DNA of 64,000 nucleotides from Flavobacterium nitrogenifigens (GTDB lineage Bacteria > Bacteroidota > Bacteroidia > Flavobacteriales > Flavobacteriaceae): assembly GCF_003254565.1 (NCBI RefSeq), contig NZ_QJRI01000174.1:150901-214900 (forward strand). Direction: 5' to 3'. Shown here piece after piece: positions 1 to 8,712 of the stretch; position 1 is the stretch's first letter; every line of letters begins with the position of its first letter. Below the pieces are notes generated by a model. The model saw nothing but the letters and a program-made list of their open reading frames with translations. It searched no databases and was not told where the DNA came from. The translations under genes were made by a program, and so were the position numbers.

Positions 1-1384
1 TCTCTACGCTTTTCTTAAATCTCCATAACGCTAAGCTTTTAGAATTCTCAAAATAGCTTCCTCCTTCTGCAATGCTTTTAATTTCTAAAGCCGAGTAATC
101 TTTCCATTTATCAGGATATCCAACTTTAATAGTTATTTTATTCAGCTTTTCGATTGCTTTTGCCTTAGTATCTTTAGACATCCAGCTTAAATTGTTTATA
201 CGATTTTGGTAAGCCGTAATAACATTATGAATCATATCGATCGCTTTAGTTTTAGCTTCAGCTGGAAAAACTTTTTCTACATAAAGCTTTCCAAGAGCTT
301 CACCAACATTTCCGTTAACGACATTAAGCGCTCTTTCTTCAGCAGGAAGCTGTTTTATTGCCCCTCTTAATGTTTTGCTGTAAAAATCAAAATTAGCATT
401 ATCAATTTCGGTTGTCAGTTTACCTGCAGCATTGTTAATCAAATCCCATTTCAGGTATTCTTTCCATTGTGCTACTTTATTTTCCTTGAAAACAGTTTCC
501 AAAGCCGTCATATATTTAGGCTCGTTTACAATTACAGTTTCTAATTTAGTAATTCCTAAACCAGCAAAATATTCATTCCATTTAATGGCTGGAGTTAATT
601 TTTGAAGTTCAGCAATTGTCATCGGATTATATTGCAAACGGCTGTCTCTTCTTTCAACTCTGTTCAATCTCGGTTTTGATAATTCTGTTTCAAGAGCCAA
701 AACCTCAGCTGCGCTTTGTTTTGCTTTTTCTGGAGACTCTCCAATAAACTGAAGCATTCTTGCCACATGCAATTCGTATTTCGCACGTTTTTCTTTAGAA
801 TCTTTGTCATCGGAAGTATAATAGTCCTTATCTGGAAGTCCTAATTGGCTTGGGCCTAAATTTACAGAATTTATAGAGCTGTCTTTATCATCAGCTCCGA
901 TGTAAATTCCGAAAAATCCAGCATTGCTTTCTTTTTCCATTTCAACCAAATATTTCTGAACATCAGCAATACTTTTAATTGCATCGATTTTTTTCAGATA
1001 TGGTTTTAAAGGTTCAATTCCTTTCTTATTTCTTCCGATAGAATCTAAGTAAGTATTAAATAAGTTAACCGCTTTTCCCTGATCTGTATTCGATTTATAT
1101 TTCGGATTTTTAGAAGCTTCTTTTAAAACCGCCATCACATCTTTGTCGGTTCTTTTAATTAGTTCATTAAAACTCCCCCATGTCGTACGATCGCTCGGAA
1201 TTTCTGTTTTTTCCAGCCAAGTGCCGTTTACATATTTGAAAAAATCCTGACTTGGGCTGATTTTCGTATCCATGTAAGATACATTAATACCTGGCTCTTT
1301 TGGCGCTGTTTGAGCTTGAGCTGCAGTTATGGCAAACATTGCAGATATCACACCAAACACAGGTTTAGCAAATTGTTTTTTCAT
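1..1384 (-). CDS. M13 family metallopeptidase (PepO/neprilysin-like), 3' part outside the window
   Basis: Reading leftward from an ATG at 1384, the frame stays open to the window edge (461 codons). The protein starts with a signal peptide (MKKQFAKPVF, then a hydrophobic run ending ITAAQAQ). It continues with the M13 N-terminal helical domain, including DFFKYVNGTWLEKTEIPSD and LGPSQLGLPDKDYYTS, which are typical of PepO/neprilysin. The family is usually about 680 residues, so the zinc site (HExxH, then ExxxD) lies beyond the left edge and cannot be checked. Proteins of this type are secreted zinc oligopeptidases. A TATGTTTG box on the minus strand (1418-1411) lies 26 bases upstream of the start. 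The family call is secure; the substrate is unknown. Confidence 0.9.
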   Translation of the reverse strand, partial: MKKQFAKPVFGVISAMFAITAAQAQTAPKEPGINVSYMDTKISPSQDFFKYVNGTWLEKTEIPSDRTTWGSFNELIKRTDKDVMAVLKEASKNPKYKSNTDQGKAVNLFNTYLDSIGRNKKGIEPLKPYLKKIDAIKSIADVQKYLVEMEKESNAGFFGIYIGADDKDSSINSVNLGPSQLGLPDKDYYTSDDKDSKEKRAKYELHVARMLQFIGESPEKAKQSAAEVLALETELSKPRLNRVERRDSRLQYNPMTIAELQKLTPAIKWNEYFAGLGITKLETVIVNEPKYMTALETVFKENKVAQWKEYLKWDLINNAAGKLTTEIDNANFDFYSKTLRGAIKQLPAEERALNVVNGNVGEALGKLYVEKVFPAEAKTKAIDMIHNVITAYQNRINNLSWMSKDTKAKAIEKLNKITIKVGYPDKWKDYSALEIKSIAEGGSYFENSKSLALWRFKKSVE

Positions 1385-1410
1385 AAAAAATTATAGTTTA
1401 AGGGAAAATA

Positions 1411-1418
1411 CAAACATA
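1411..1418 (-). promoter_or_regulatory. Bacteroidota -7 box upstream of the M13 peptidase gene
   Basis: On the minus strand this reads TATGTTTG and fits the TAnnTTTG element recognised by the Bacteroidota primary sigma factor. No TTG was found at the usual distance for a -33 element, so only the -7 part is supported. Confidence 0.45.
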
Positions 1419-1587
1419 TTGTTATTATTTTAAAAATTGTGTTAAAATTCTAACTGTACAGTCAAAAAGACAGATAAATTTCACAAATAGAACTTAAACA
1501 TTGAGGTATATGTCTACAGATACTGGTAAAAGTTACAAAAGGCTGTTAAAAAAATAATCCAGTAAAGTTTTTAGAATCTGCTTTTTG

Positions 1588-1595
1588 TATTTTTG
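1588..1595 (+). promoter_or_regulatory. -7 box of the SCO-family gene
   Basis: TATTTTTG followed by C fits TAnnTTTG and ends 15 bases before the ATG at 1611. A TTG codon at 1593 would lie inside this box, which argues against using it as the start of the gene. Confidence 0.5.
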
Positions 1596-1610
1596 CGCCA
1601 AATTATTTTT

Positions 1611-2276
1611 ATGAAATCGCTTTTATATAAATACCGCAAATTCTTCATTGTATTAATAGTGTTTTCGGTTGTTACGATATCTTTGTTTTATTCTGCACTG
1701 AAACCTAAAAAGACACTTCCGATTTACAATCCCGCTGATGTAAATCCTGAATTGGTTGACAGTACAGTCCAATATAAAAGCAAATACCACACCATTGCCG
1801 ATTTTTCTTTCATCAACCAAAATGGCGATACCATTACCCAGAAAAATTATGAAGGAAAGATCTATGTTGCCGATTTCTTCTTCACAACCTGCGGATCGAT
1901 TTGCCCGAAAATGTCAACCAATTTAGTTGATGTTCAAAAAGCGGTTTTAAATAATCCGAAAGTAATGCTGCTTTCGCATACTGTTTTTCCAGAAGTTGAT
2001 AGTGTTTCTGTTTTAAAAGCCTACGCTATTAAATATGGCGTTGTAGACAGTAAATGGAATCTGGTTACAGGCGATAAAAAAGAAATCTACAAAATGGCCA
2101 GAAAATCTTATTTGGCAGTAAAAATGGGAAGACCAGATCAGCTATATGATATGGTGCATACCGAGAATTTTGTTTTGGTTGATCAAAAGCGTCGCGTTAG
2201 AGGTTTTTATGACGGAACAAACAAAGAAGACGTAAAACGCCTTTTGGAAGACATCGAATTCCTATCTCAGGAGTAA
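1611..2276 (+). CDS. SCO1/SenC family copper-binding protein
   Basis: The 221-residue protein has one N-terminal membrane anchor (about residues 11-30) and a thioredoxin-fold SCO domain. The copper ligands of the family are visible: Cys94 and Cys98 in CGSIC, and His183 in MVHTENF. SCO proteins deliver copper to, or reduce the thiols of, the CuA centre of cytochrome oxidase on the outer face of the inner membrane. The frame also runs from a TTG at 1593, but that codon lies in the promoter -7 box, so the ATG at 1611 was chosen. The gene stands alone between the divergent peptidase gene and the feo genes. Family assignment is firm; whether it serves oxidase assembly or thiol redox is not decided by the sequence. 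Confidence 0.9.
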   Translation: MKSLLYKYRKFFIVLIVFSVVTISLFYSALKPKKTLPIYNPADVNPELVDSTVQYKSKYHTIADFSFINQNGDTITQKNYEGKIYVADFFFTTCGSICPKMSTNLVDVQKAVLNNPKVMLLSHTVFPEVDSVSVLKAYAIKYGVVDSKWNLVTGDKKEIYKMARKSYLAVKMGRPDQLYDMVHTENFVLVDQKRRVRGFYDGTNKEDVKRLLEDIEFLSQE

Positions 2277-2325
2277 AATCCCTTATTTTTAGAAACTTTT
2301 AGCATTTGTGGAAGTGTTAAATGCC

Positions 2326-2354
2326 TTGAAATAAAGAATAATTGCCTACTTTTG
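2326..2354 (+). promoter_or_regulatory. Consensus promoter of the feo operon
   Basis: TTG at 2326-2328 and TACTTTTG at 2347-2354 are 18 bases apart and match the flavobacterial -33/-7 pattern TTG-N17-23-TAnnTTTG. The box ends 25 bases before the feoA start. Confidence 0.7.
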
Positions 2355-2379
2355 CAATCTAAATTCAATCTAAATAAGC

Positions 2380-2619
2380 TTGCAAAATACAATACACACT
2401 CTGAAAAAAGGCGAAAAAGCCATTATCAAAGATTTTGATATCGATCTTGTTCCACTAAAATTATTAGAAATGGGTTGTCTCCCTGGCAGCTTAGTTGAAT
2501 TATTGCAAGTTGCTCCTTTTGGCGATCCGTTATATTTAGACATTAATGGTTCTCATGTTGCAATACGCATTGAAACAGCTCGTGAAATTGAAGTTGAACT
2601 TATCAAAACCAATTTGTAA
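2380..2619 (+). CDS. feoA: FeoA, ferrous iron transport protein A
   Basis: The 79-residue protein is an SH3-like FeoA domain, with the family pattern LKKGEKAIIKD, LLEMGCLPGS and AIRIETAREIEVE. FeoA is a cytosolic partner required for full activity of the FeoB iron transporter. The gene starts with TTG: the next in-frame ATG is in the middle of the domain (LEMGCLPG), so a shorter start would destroy the fold, and the promoter just upstream fits this start. The stop codon overlaps the feoB ATG by one base, indicating translational coupling. Confidence 0.92.
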   Translation: MQNTIHTLKKGEKAIIKDFDIDLVPLKLLEMGCLPGSLVELLQVAPFGDPLYLDINGSHVAIRIETAREIEVELIKTNL

Positions 2620-4718
2620 TGAGTGTTCAAAATATCAATGTTGCCCTTATCGGGAATCCAAATACTGGAAAAACCTCTGTTTTTAATCAATTAACAGGCC
2701 TTAACCAGCAAGTTGGAAATTACCCTGGAATTACGGTTGAGAAAAAAATGGGCTTTTGCAAGCTGCCTAATAATGTTAAAGCCAATATTCTAGATTTACC
2801 AGGAACATATAGTTTGAATGCCAGTTCGATGGACGAGAGTGTAGTAATCGAACTTTTATTAAACAAAAACGATAAATTATACCCAGATGTAGCAGTTGTC
2901 GTAACAGATGTCGAAAATCTGAAACGAAATTTACTGATTTACACACAGATAAAAGATCTTGAAATCCCGACGATTTTGGTCATCAACATGTCTGACCGTA
3001 TGGCGCGCAAAGGAATTTCTTTGGACATTCCGTATTTAGAAGAAAAACTAAAAACGAAAATTGCTTTAGTAAGTTCGCGAAAAGGCTTAGGAATTGAAGA
3101 ATTAAAAGAACTAATTGTTTCTCATAAAACAATTCCACACGAACCATGCTTAAATGCTTCTGTAATTGACCCTGAATATTTTGCAAAATTGCAAAAGGCA
3201 TTTCCAAATCAATTGATGTACAAATTGTGGCTGGTAATAACGCAAGATGTCAATTTCTTGAATTTAGACCGAAACGAAATCCGAAGCACTTTTACCAAAT
3301 CACATTCAGAGTTAAAGCGCTTACAGCAAAAAGAGACCATCAAAAGATATCAGTTCATCAATGATGTTTTAAAAGAAGGCTTAAAGATTGATGCTTCGAT
3401 GGCAAAAGACGTTCGTGCCAAATTAGATCGAGTTTTAACGCATAAGGTTTTTGGTTACGTTATTTTCTTTGCCATTTTATTTTTGATTTTCCAATCAATT
3501 TTCAGCTGGTCCACTATTCCTATGGATTTCATTGACAGCACTTTTGCTTCTTTAAGCAGCTGGGTTGCGGCAGAATTGCCAAGCGGTATTTTGACCGATT
3601 TGCTTTCGCAGGGAATTATTCCAGGAATTGGCGGCGTAATTATTTTTATTCCGCAGATTGCGTTCTTGTTTTTGTTCATTTCTATTTTGGAAGAAAGCGG
3701 TTATATGAGTCGTGTCGTATTCTTGATGGATAAAATCATGCGCCGATTTGGGCTTTCAGGAAAAAGTGTTGTGCCTTTAATTTCAGGAACTGCCTGCGCG
3801 ATTCCAGCAATTATGGCAACAAGAAATATCGAAAACTGGAAAGAACGTCTTATTACGATCTTAGTAACGCCATTCACGACTTGTTCGGCAAGATTACCTG
3901 TTTATGCGATTATCATTTCGCTTGTCATTCCAAGCAAACGTATTTTTGGAGTTTTAAATCTTCAAGGATTAACCCTTATGTCTCTTTATGTTTTAGGGTT
4001 TTTCATGGCCATTTTATCAGCTTACGTTTTGAATAAAGTTTTAAAACTGCAATCAAAAACGTATTTTGTTGTTGAAATGCCAAGTTATAAAATGCCACTT
4101 TTGAAAAATGTTGGAATCAATGTGGTAGAAAAAACAAAAGCCTTCGTTGTTGGCGCAGGTAAAATCATCTTGGCAATATCGGTTATTTTATGGTTCTTGG
4201 CTTCTTACGGTCCAGGAAAAGAATTTAATGAAGCCGAAACAATCGTCAAAGAAAGATTTGCCAACACAACTCTAGATGAAACACAATTTGAAAATGAAGT
4301 TAATTCTCAAAAACTAGAAAATTCGTATATAGGTTTAATGGGAAGAACAATTGAGCCTGTAATTCAGCCTTTAGGTTACGATTGGAAAATCGGAATCGCG
4401 TTAATCAGTTCTTTTGCTGCCCGCGAAGTTTTCGTTGGAACATTGGCAACCATTTATAGTGTTGGAGATACAGATAACGAATCGACCATAAAAAGCAAAA
4501 TGCAGGCAGAAGTTCGTCCAGATACCGGAAAGAAAGTATTTGACTTTGCCACCGGAATTTCGTTGCTACTGTTTTATGCTTTTGCAATGCAATGCGCCAG
4601 TACATTGGCGATTACAAAAAAAGAAACCAATTCATGGAAATGGCCAGCAATGCAGTTAGTCTTCATGAGCGGTCTAGCTTATTTAACCGCATTAATTGCG
4701 TATCAACTTTTAAAATAA
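2619..4718 (+). CDS. feoB: FeoB, ferrous iron transporter B
   Basis: This 699-residue inner-membrane Fe(II) transporter has an N-terminal G-protein domain: G1 GNPNTGKTS (12-20), Thr39 as G2, DLPG (59-62) as G3 and NMSD (123-126) as G4. A helical linker follows, then a polytopic membrane domain from about residue 275 with the two Gate motifs, including GTACAIPAI and PFTTCSARLPVY, whose cysteines are typical of FeoB. Length is normal for Bacteroidota FeoB. It is translationally coupled to feoA and followed six bases later by a small Cys-rich peptide gene. The operon probably responds to iron, but no Fur box was recognised. Confidence 0.96.
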   Translation: MSVQNINVALIGNPNTGKTSVFNQLTGLNQQVGNYPGITVEKKMGFCKLPNNVKANILDLPGTYSLNASSMDESVVIELLLNKNDKLYPDVAVVVTDVENLKRNLLIYTQIKDLEIPTILVINMSDRMARKGISLDIPYLEEKLKTKIALVSSRKGLGIEELKELIVSHKTIPHEPCLNASVIDPEYFAKLQKAFPNQLMYKLWLVITQDVNFLNLDRNEIRSTFTKSHSELKRLQQKETIKRYQFINDVLKEGLKIDASMAKDVRAKLDRVLTHKVFGYVIFFAILFLIFQSIFSWSTIPMDFIDSTFASLSSWVAAELPSGILTDLLSQGIIPGIGGVIIFIPQIAFLFLFISILEESGYMSRVVFLMDKIMRRFGLSGKSVVPLISGTACAIPAIMATRNIENWKERLITILVTPFTTCSARLPVYAIIISLVIPSKRIFGVLNLQGLTLMSLYVLGFFMAILSAYVLNKVLKLQSKTYFVVEMPSYKMPLLKNVGINVVEKTKAFVVGAGKIILAISVILWFLASYGPGKEFNEAETIVKERFANTTLDETQFENEVNSQKLENSYIGLMGRTIEPVIQPLGYDWKIGIALISSFAAREVFVGTLATIYSVGDTDNESTIKSKMQAEVRPDTGKKVFDFATGISLLLFYAFAMQCASTLAITKKETNSWKWPAMQLVFMSGLAYLTALIAYQLLK

Positions 4719-4724
4719 AAAGTC

Positions 4725-4850
4725 ATGTTTCAAGAAATAATAGCCTTTGCCATATTAGGATTTGCAGTTGCTTTTTTGATCAAAAAGTTCTTCTTTAAAT
4801 CGAAAAAGAAAAAAGACTGCGGAGGCGGAACTGATTGTGGATGTTCTTGA
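4725..4850 (+). CDS. FeoB-associated Cys-rich membrane peptide (41 residues)
   Basis: A 41-codon gene begins six bases after feoB. It encodes one hydrophobic helix (about residues 4-20), a basic stretch (KKFFFKSKKKKD) and a Cys/Gly tail, CGGGTDCGCS. Small proteins of this build are known next to feoB in many bacteria (FeoB-associated Cys-rich membrane protein family) and play a FeoC-like or metal-relay role that is not well defined. The position, membrane anchor and cytosolic-looking Cys cluster suggest it works with FeoB, possibly binding Fe(II) or an iron-sulfur cluster. It is co-transcribed, ending just before the feo terminator. Confidence 0.82.
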   Translation: MFQEIIAFAILGFAVAFLIKKFFFKSKKKKDCGGGTDCGCS

Positions 4851-4889
4851 TTAAAGGGACAAAGTCGCAAAGGTTCATAGTTACAAAGT

Positions 4890-4940
4890 GAAAAGCTTCA
4901 AGTAGAATTTAAATTTCTATTTGAAGCTTTTCTTTTCTCT
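4890..4940 (+). terminator. Rho-independent terminator of the feo operon
   Basis: An 18-base stem (4890-4907 pairing with 4915-4932, one G-U pair) with a 7-base loop is followed by a T-rich tract. It lies 39 bases after the Cys-rich peptide stop. Confidence 0.75.
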
Positions 4941-4988
4941 ACCATTTCATTAAAATTTGATAATTTTAGCTCTTCAAATTATTAAAAA

Positions 4989-5912
4989 ATGATACAAAAA
5001 GCCTCTTTTCTATTTTTCTTTTTATGTTTAAGTTTCAATGGATATTGTCAAGGTGCAAATTCAAAACAAACTACTAATAATTCATTTACTACCTCAGATG
5101 GAGTTCCTTTGTTTCTAAAAGTTTCAGGAAAAGGTGATGTCTGTATTTTTGTTCATGGCGGTCCTGGTGCATGGAGCAAATCTTTTGAGGAATTTGGCGG
5201 AAATGTACTTGAAGATAAATTAACGATGTGCTATTTCGACCAAAGAGGATGTGGTAGATCTGGGTCTCCAGCAGATAATAATTACGGCATGGACAGAATG
5301 ATTGATGATATTGAAGAAATTCGGGCTCATCTTAAAACTGATAAGGTATTTGTAATTGGGCATTCTTTCGGAGGAATTTTAGCCACTAAATATGCTGAAA
5401 AATACCCTCAACATGTAAAAGGTTTAATTTTATTGAATGCTACTCTTGACATAAACGATTCTCTTCTTAATCAAATTGCTTTTATGGGTAAAACTCTTGG
5501 AAAAGATTTCCCTGTAAAAAGCAAGGATTCAATACTAAATACTTTTTTTGAAGCTAAACAGCAAATTAAAAAAGCTGATCTAGATTACAAAATGCTGTCA
5601 GATAATATAGTAAATGTCGAAAAACTAGATAGCATTGATACTAGCGAAAAAAGAAATTCTTCGTTTGCGCAACATGCGTTAAGTGGTCCGTTATATTTTA
5701 GTGATTTTACTAAAGAAACAGCTTCTATTAAAGTTCCAACACTTATAATTTCAGGAACAAAGGACAACAATATTGGTCCAGAACATTATCGTCTGTTTAA
5801 ATTCCCAAACCAAGAAGTCAAGATTATTAAGGGTGGACATATTTTGTATTATGAACAGAATAAGGAATTTAAAAATACCATTCAGAAATTTGTACTTGCT
5901 TCTAAGAATTAA
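4989..5912 (+). CDS. Secreted alpha/beta hydrolase of the proline iminopeptidase (S33) type
   Basis: The 307-residue protein has an N-terminal signal peptide (hydrophobic 5-19, ending GYCQG). The hydrolase fold carries HGGPG (56-60, oxyanion hole), DQRGCGRS (84-91), the nucleophile elbow GHSFGG with Ser126, the acid Asp259 (SGTKDN) and His284 (GGHIL). HGGPG plus DQRGCGRS is the signature of proline iminopeptidase-like S33 enzymes, which release N-terminal residues from peptides or hydrolyse amides or esters. Substrate cannot be read from sequence. The gene is monocistronic and bounded by two hairpin terminators. Confidence 0.85.
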   Translation: MIQKASFLFFFLCLSFNGYCQGANSKQTTNNSFTTSDGVPLFLKVSGKGDVCIFVHGGPGAWSKSFEEFGGNVLEDKLTMCYFDQRGCGRSGSPADNNYGMDRMIDDIEEIRAHLKTDKVFVIGHSFGGILATKYAEKYPQHVKGLILLNATLDINDSLLNQIAFMGKTLGKDFPVKSKDSILNTFFEAKQQIKKADLDYKMLSDNIVNVEKLDSIDTSEKRNSSFAQHALSGPLYFSDFTKETASIKVPTLIISGTKDNNIGPEHYRLFKFPNQEVKIIKGGHILYYEQNKEFKNTIQKFVLASKN

Positions 5913-5927
5913 AAATCATCTCAAATA

Positions 5928-5956
5928 AAAACGGCTCCAATGTAGAGCCGTTTTTT
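5928..5956 (+). terminator. Bidirectional terminator between convergent genes
   Basis: A perfect 10-base stem (5928-5937 with 5945-5954, AAAACGGCTC/GAGCCGTTTT), a 7-base loop and a T run lie between the hydrolase gene and the convergent HD gene. A-rich and T-rich flanks allow it to work in both directions. Confidence 0.8.
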
Positions 5957-5978
5957 ATTTTTATAATCGAAAGAAAAT

Positions 5979-6632
5979 CTACTTCAATCCTTCCCACTCT
6001 GCATAAAACTGGGCAAGAAAAGTTTCCATGAAACGATGCCTTTCAGCTGCGATTTCTTTTCCTTTTTCGGTATTCATTTTATCTTTTAAAAGTAAAAGCT
6101 TTTCGTAGAAATGATTAATGGTTGGAGCGCTGTTCTTTTTATACTCCTCTTTTGTCATAGTGGTAACTGGGGCAATTTCTGGATTGTGTAAAGCTCGGTT
6201 CTTAAATCCGCCGTAATTAAACGCTCTAGCAACACCAATGGCGCCAATTGCATCTAAACGATCGGCATCTTGAACAACATCCAACTCGACAGAAGAGAAC
6301 TTTCTTTCAAAATTTCCGCCTTTATAAGAGATATTTTCAATGATATTGACAACGTGGGCAATTATCTCCTCAGAAACATTTTCGGCCTCTAAAAACGCTC
6401 TTGCTGTTTTTGGACCAATAGTTTCATCTCCATTATGAAATTTGCTATCGGCTATATCATGCAATAATGCCCCTAATTGTACAATGGTAAGATCACATTC
6501 TGTTTCCTTTGCAATCAGCAGCGCATTTTTGTAAACACGTTCAATATGAAACCAATCATGTCCGCCTTCGGCATCGTTAAGTTTTTCTTTTACAAAAGCA
6601 ATGGTTTTAATAATTAATGCTGCATCGTTCAT
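5979..6632 (-). CDS. HD-domain phosphohydrolase
   Basis: The 217-residue soluble protein carries an HD metal-dependent phosphohydrolase domain: HDWFHIERV (His25, His29), LLHDIADSKFH with the His58-Asp59 doublet, and a downstream Asp in VQDADRLDAIGA. This layout (H...HD...D) matches the YpgQ/YedJ-like subgroup, which acts on nucleotides or similar phosphoesters. The natural substrate here is unknown. It is a single gene facing the hydrolase gene across a shared terminator. Confidence 0.85.
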   Translation of the reverse strand: MNDAALIIKTIAFVKEKLNDAEGGHDWFHIERVYKNALLIAKETECDLTIVQLGALLHDIADSKFHNGDETIGPKTARAFLEAENVSEEIIAHVVNIIENISYKGGNFERKFSSVELDVVQDADRLDAIGAIGVARAFNYGGFKNRALHNPEIAPVTTMTKEEYKKNSAPTINHFYEKLLLLKDKMNTEKGKEIAAERHRFMETFLAQFYAEWEGLK

Positions 6633-6799
6633 ACAGAAGTTTTTACGGTTTATAAAAAATGTTGATTGCTAAAGATTCTAAATCTCCAACAATCAACAAA
6701 TATGTTTTAAAGCAACAATGTTGCTTTTTTCAAATTTCAAATATTATAAACTCCAAATTCCAATCAAGAATCTGAAATCTACATTCTAAAATCTAAAAT
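6633..6799. other. Intergenic spacer with nested inverted repeats
   Basis: A 9-base inverted repeat (TGTTGATTG near 6659 and CAATCAACA near 6690) is followed by a small hairpin at 6709-6727 (8-base stem, 3-base loop) with a T run on the plus strand. AT-rich low-complexity sequence made of repeated TCTAAAATCT-like words comes next. The hairpin points away from the neighbouring minus-strand genes, so it is not an obvious terminator for either. Confidence 0.4.
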
Positions 6800-7795
6800 T
6801 TAAAGTCTCGCTGGTTCAACCCATTTAAAAATGTGCGATTCTTGTGGAATAACGATTCTTTCAGAGATTTTAGCCATTCTTGCAGGCAATTTCATCAAAT
6901 AATCACGTGCTTTTTCTGCTTCATCAGTCAGATTAGAGATTTTATCTATCTCCCATTTGTTGATTAATTTCTGCATGATTTCAACATAATCGTTTGCAGT
7001 ATAAACTCCAATACGTTGCGCTGAATCAGAAAACTGCTCAAAAGCAGTGCTGATTTTTTGGCCAGATTCTCTCAAGAAGTGAGCCGGCATAACGATTTTC
7101 TGCTTCATCATGTATTGAAAAGCCAACATCATTTCGCTTGGATCAACTTGGAAAATTCTAGTTACAAATTCGCTATATGCATGGTGGTGACGCATTTCAT
7201 CACCTGCAATCATTTTACACATTTTAGACAATTTATTATCGCCAAATTTCTTAGCTATCTGAGCTACTCTATTGTGCGAAACATAAGTTGCTAATTCTTG
7301 GAAACTAGTGTACACAAAGTTTTTGTATGGGTCAGTTCCAGTTCCAATATCAAAACCGTCGTTGATAAGATGCTGTGTTGTCATTTCGATTTCACGCATG
7401 TTTACACGACCAGACAAATACAAGTATTTATTTAAAAGATCTCCGTGACGGTTTTCTTCACCAGTCCATTGTTTTACCCACTTAGCCCAGCCGTTTCCTT
7501 GACTTCCTTCTTGCTGATCTATTCCTTCAACATCCATCAACCATGACTCATATGTAGGCAAAGCTTCTTCTGTAATGGTATCTCCAACAAGAGTAACCCA
7601 GAAATCGTAAGGAAGTTCTTTAGCAATTTCGCGCAATTCTTTTACCTCTTCAAAGAAGTTTTCTCCTTGAGAATTTGGTAAGAAATCCGACGGCTGCCAA
7701 ATTTTTTCCACTGGAATTAAATACTGTTCAACGAAGCTATCCACGTTTTTTTCCAAAAACTGCATTACTTCTAATCTAATGTTTTTTATAGACAT
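6800..7795 (-). CDS. Acyl-ACP desaturase (soluble di-iron type)
   Basis: The 331-residue protein is a ferritin-like four-helix di-iron enzyme. The ligand motifs of plant-type stearoyl-ACP desaturases are present: EENRH (Glu114, His117), Glu167 in FQELATYVSH, and DEMRHHH (Glu200, His203), with another Glu near 78. It would introduce a cis double bond into acyl-ACP to adjust membrane fluidity. The downstream partner on the same strand is an HD hydrolase, and upstream is a PlsC-type acyltransferase, so two membrane-lipid genes are adjacent. All metal ligands are present, so it should be active; position specificity is not readable. Confidence 0.9.
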   Translation of the reverse strand: MSIKNIRLEVMQFLEKNVDSFVEQYLIPVEKIWQPSDFLPNSQGENFFEEVKELREIAKELPYDFWVTLVGDTITEEALPTYESWLMDVEGIDQQEGSQGNGWAKWVKQWTGEENRHGDLLNKYLYLSGRVNMREIEMTTQHLINDGFDIGTGTDPYKNFVYTSFQELATYVSHNRVAQIAKKFGDNKLSKMCKMIAGDEMRHHHAYSEFVTRIFQVDPSEMMLAFQYMMKQKIVMPAHFLRESGQKISTAFEQFSDSAQRIGVYTANDYVEIMQKLINKWEIDKISNLTDEAEKARDYLMKLPARMAKISERIVIPQESHIFKWVEPARL

Positions 7796-7840
7796 TACTT
7801 ATTATAGATTTGAGTTGTACGTTTTAGCTCGGACTAAAAC

Positions 7841-8587
7841 TTAAACTTGTTTATATTCATTTATTCCTTCTTTAACTGCTTTTTCAGTAATCTCCATCAG
7901 CTCTTCAAATTTGTAATCTTTAACAGCCAAAGCTTTATGCGCTGTAAACTTGAGGTGATTTCCTAAACCAACAGGAAAAAAACCAAACTTTACCATTTTC
8001 CAAGAATTATTGATGCTAACCGGTACAACGTATGCAGATGGTGCATATTTGCATAAAATTTTTAAACCGCTTTGCGCAAATTCTTTTGGTACTCCTGTCT
8101 TACTTCTTGTCCCTTCTGGAAAGATTACGGCAGATCTAGTGTTTTTTTCGATATATTCAGACAAGCCTTTAATAACGGGTATCGCTTGTTTAGGGTCTTT
8201 TCGGTCAATTAAGACAGATCCTCCGTATTTCAAATTATAAGAAACACTCGGAATTCCACTGCCTAACTCCTTCTTACTTACAAATTTACAATGAAAACGT
8301 CTAAAATACCAAATCATTGCCACGATATCGTACATACTTTGGTGATTTGCCACAAAAATAATTGGCGCACCCTTTGGAACCGTGTCCACACCTTCAATTG
8401 TATACCTTGTTCCAACAAGATTAGTACATTTTAAAAGGCAGAAATTTAAATAATCAACACTTTTTTTGTGAGCCTGGTAACCAAAAACATTTAAACAAAT
8501 CCACTGAATTGGATGAAAAACAGCCAAACATAAACCAAATAATAAATAGTAAATTACCGATAGCGGATAAGAAATAATTTTTTCCAT
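7841..8587 (-). CDS. 1-acyl-sn-glycerol-3-phosphate acyltransferase (PlsC-like)
   Basis: The 248-residue protein begins with a membrane segment (about residues 8-30). It carries the acyltransferase motifs NHQSMYD (His82-x4-Asp87) and FPEGTRS (156-162) that bind and acylate lysophosphatidic acid. It makes phosphatidic acid at the inner membrane for phospholipid synthesis. It sits 45 bases upstream of the desaturase gene on the same strand, so the two may be co-transcribed. A TACTTTTG -7 box lies 19 bases upstream. A second PlsC-type gene is at 51.2 kb, so the two may have different acyl or head-group preferences. Confidence 0.9.
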   Translation of the reverse strand: MEKIISYPLSVIYYLLFGLCLAVFHPIQWICLNVFGYQAHKKSVDYLNFCLLKCTNLVGTRYTIEGVDTVPKGAPIIFVANHQSMYDIVAMIWYFRRFHCKFVSKKELGSGIPSVSYNLKYGGSVLIDRKDPKQAIPVIKGLSEYIEKNTRSAVIFPEGTRSKTGVPKEFAQSGLKILCKYAPSAYVVPVSINNSWKMVKFGFFPVGLGNHLKFTAHKALAVKDYKFEELMEITEKAVKEGINEYKQV

Positions 8588-8605
8588 GCTTCAAAAATTA
8601 ATGCG

Positions 8606-8613
8606 CAAAAGTA
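8606..8613 (-). promoter_or_regulatory. -7 box upstream of the acyltransferase gene
   Basis: The minus strand reads TACTTTTG, fitting TAnnTTTG, 18 bases before the ATG. No good -33 TTG was found. Confidence 0.4.
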
Positions 8614-8673
8614 GTAAATATATTTTTAGACTTATTAAAATTGAAAACAATAACCGTTTTTCTGGTTTAATTG

Positions 8674-8681
8674 TACCTTTG
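8674..8681 (+). promoter_or_regulatory. -7 box upstream of rnpA
   Basis: TACCTTTG followed by C fits TAnnTTTG and ends 31 bases before the rnpA ATG. The -33 region does not show a clear TTG at the expected distance. Confidence 0.5.
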
Positions 8682-8712
8682 CACTAGAATTTGCAAATTT
8701 TTTCTGAATTAA

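Noticed and set aside
1593..1610. TTG start for the SCO-family gene
   Set aside because: The codon is inside the TATTTTTG promoter box, and ATG 1611 begins a normal membrane anchor.
6709..6730. Terminator for the desaturase gene
   Set aside because: The T run lies on the plus strand, the wrong direction for the minus-strand gene next to it; kept only as an unexplained hairpin.
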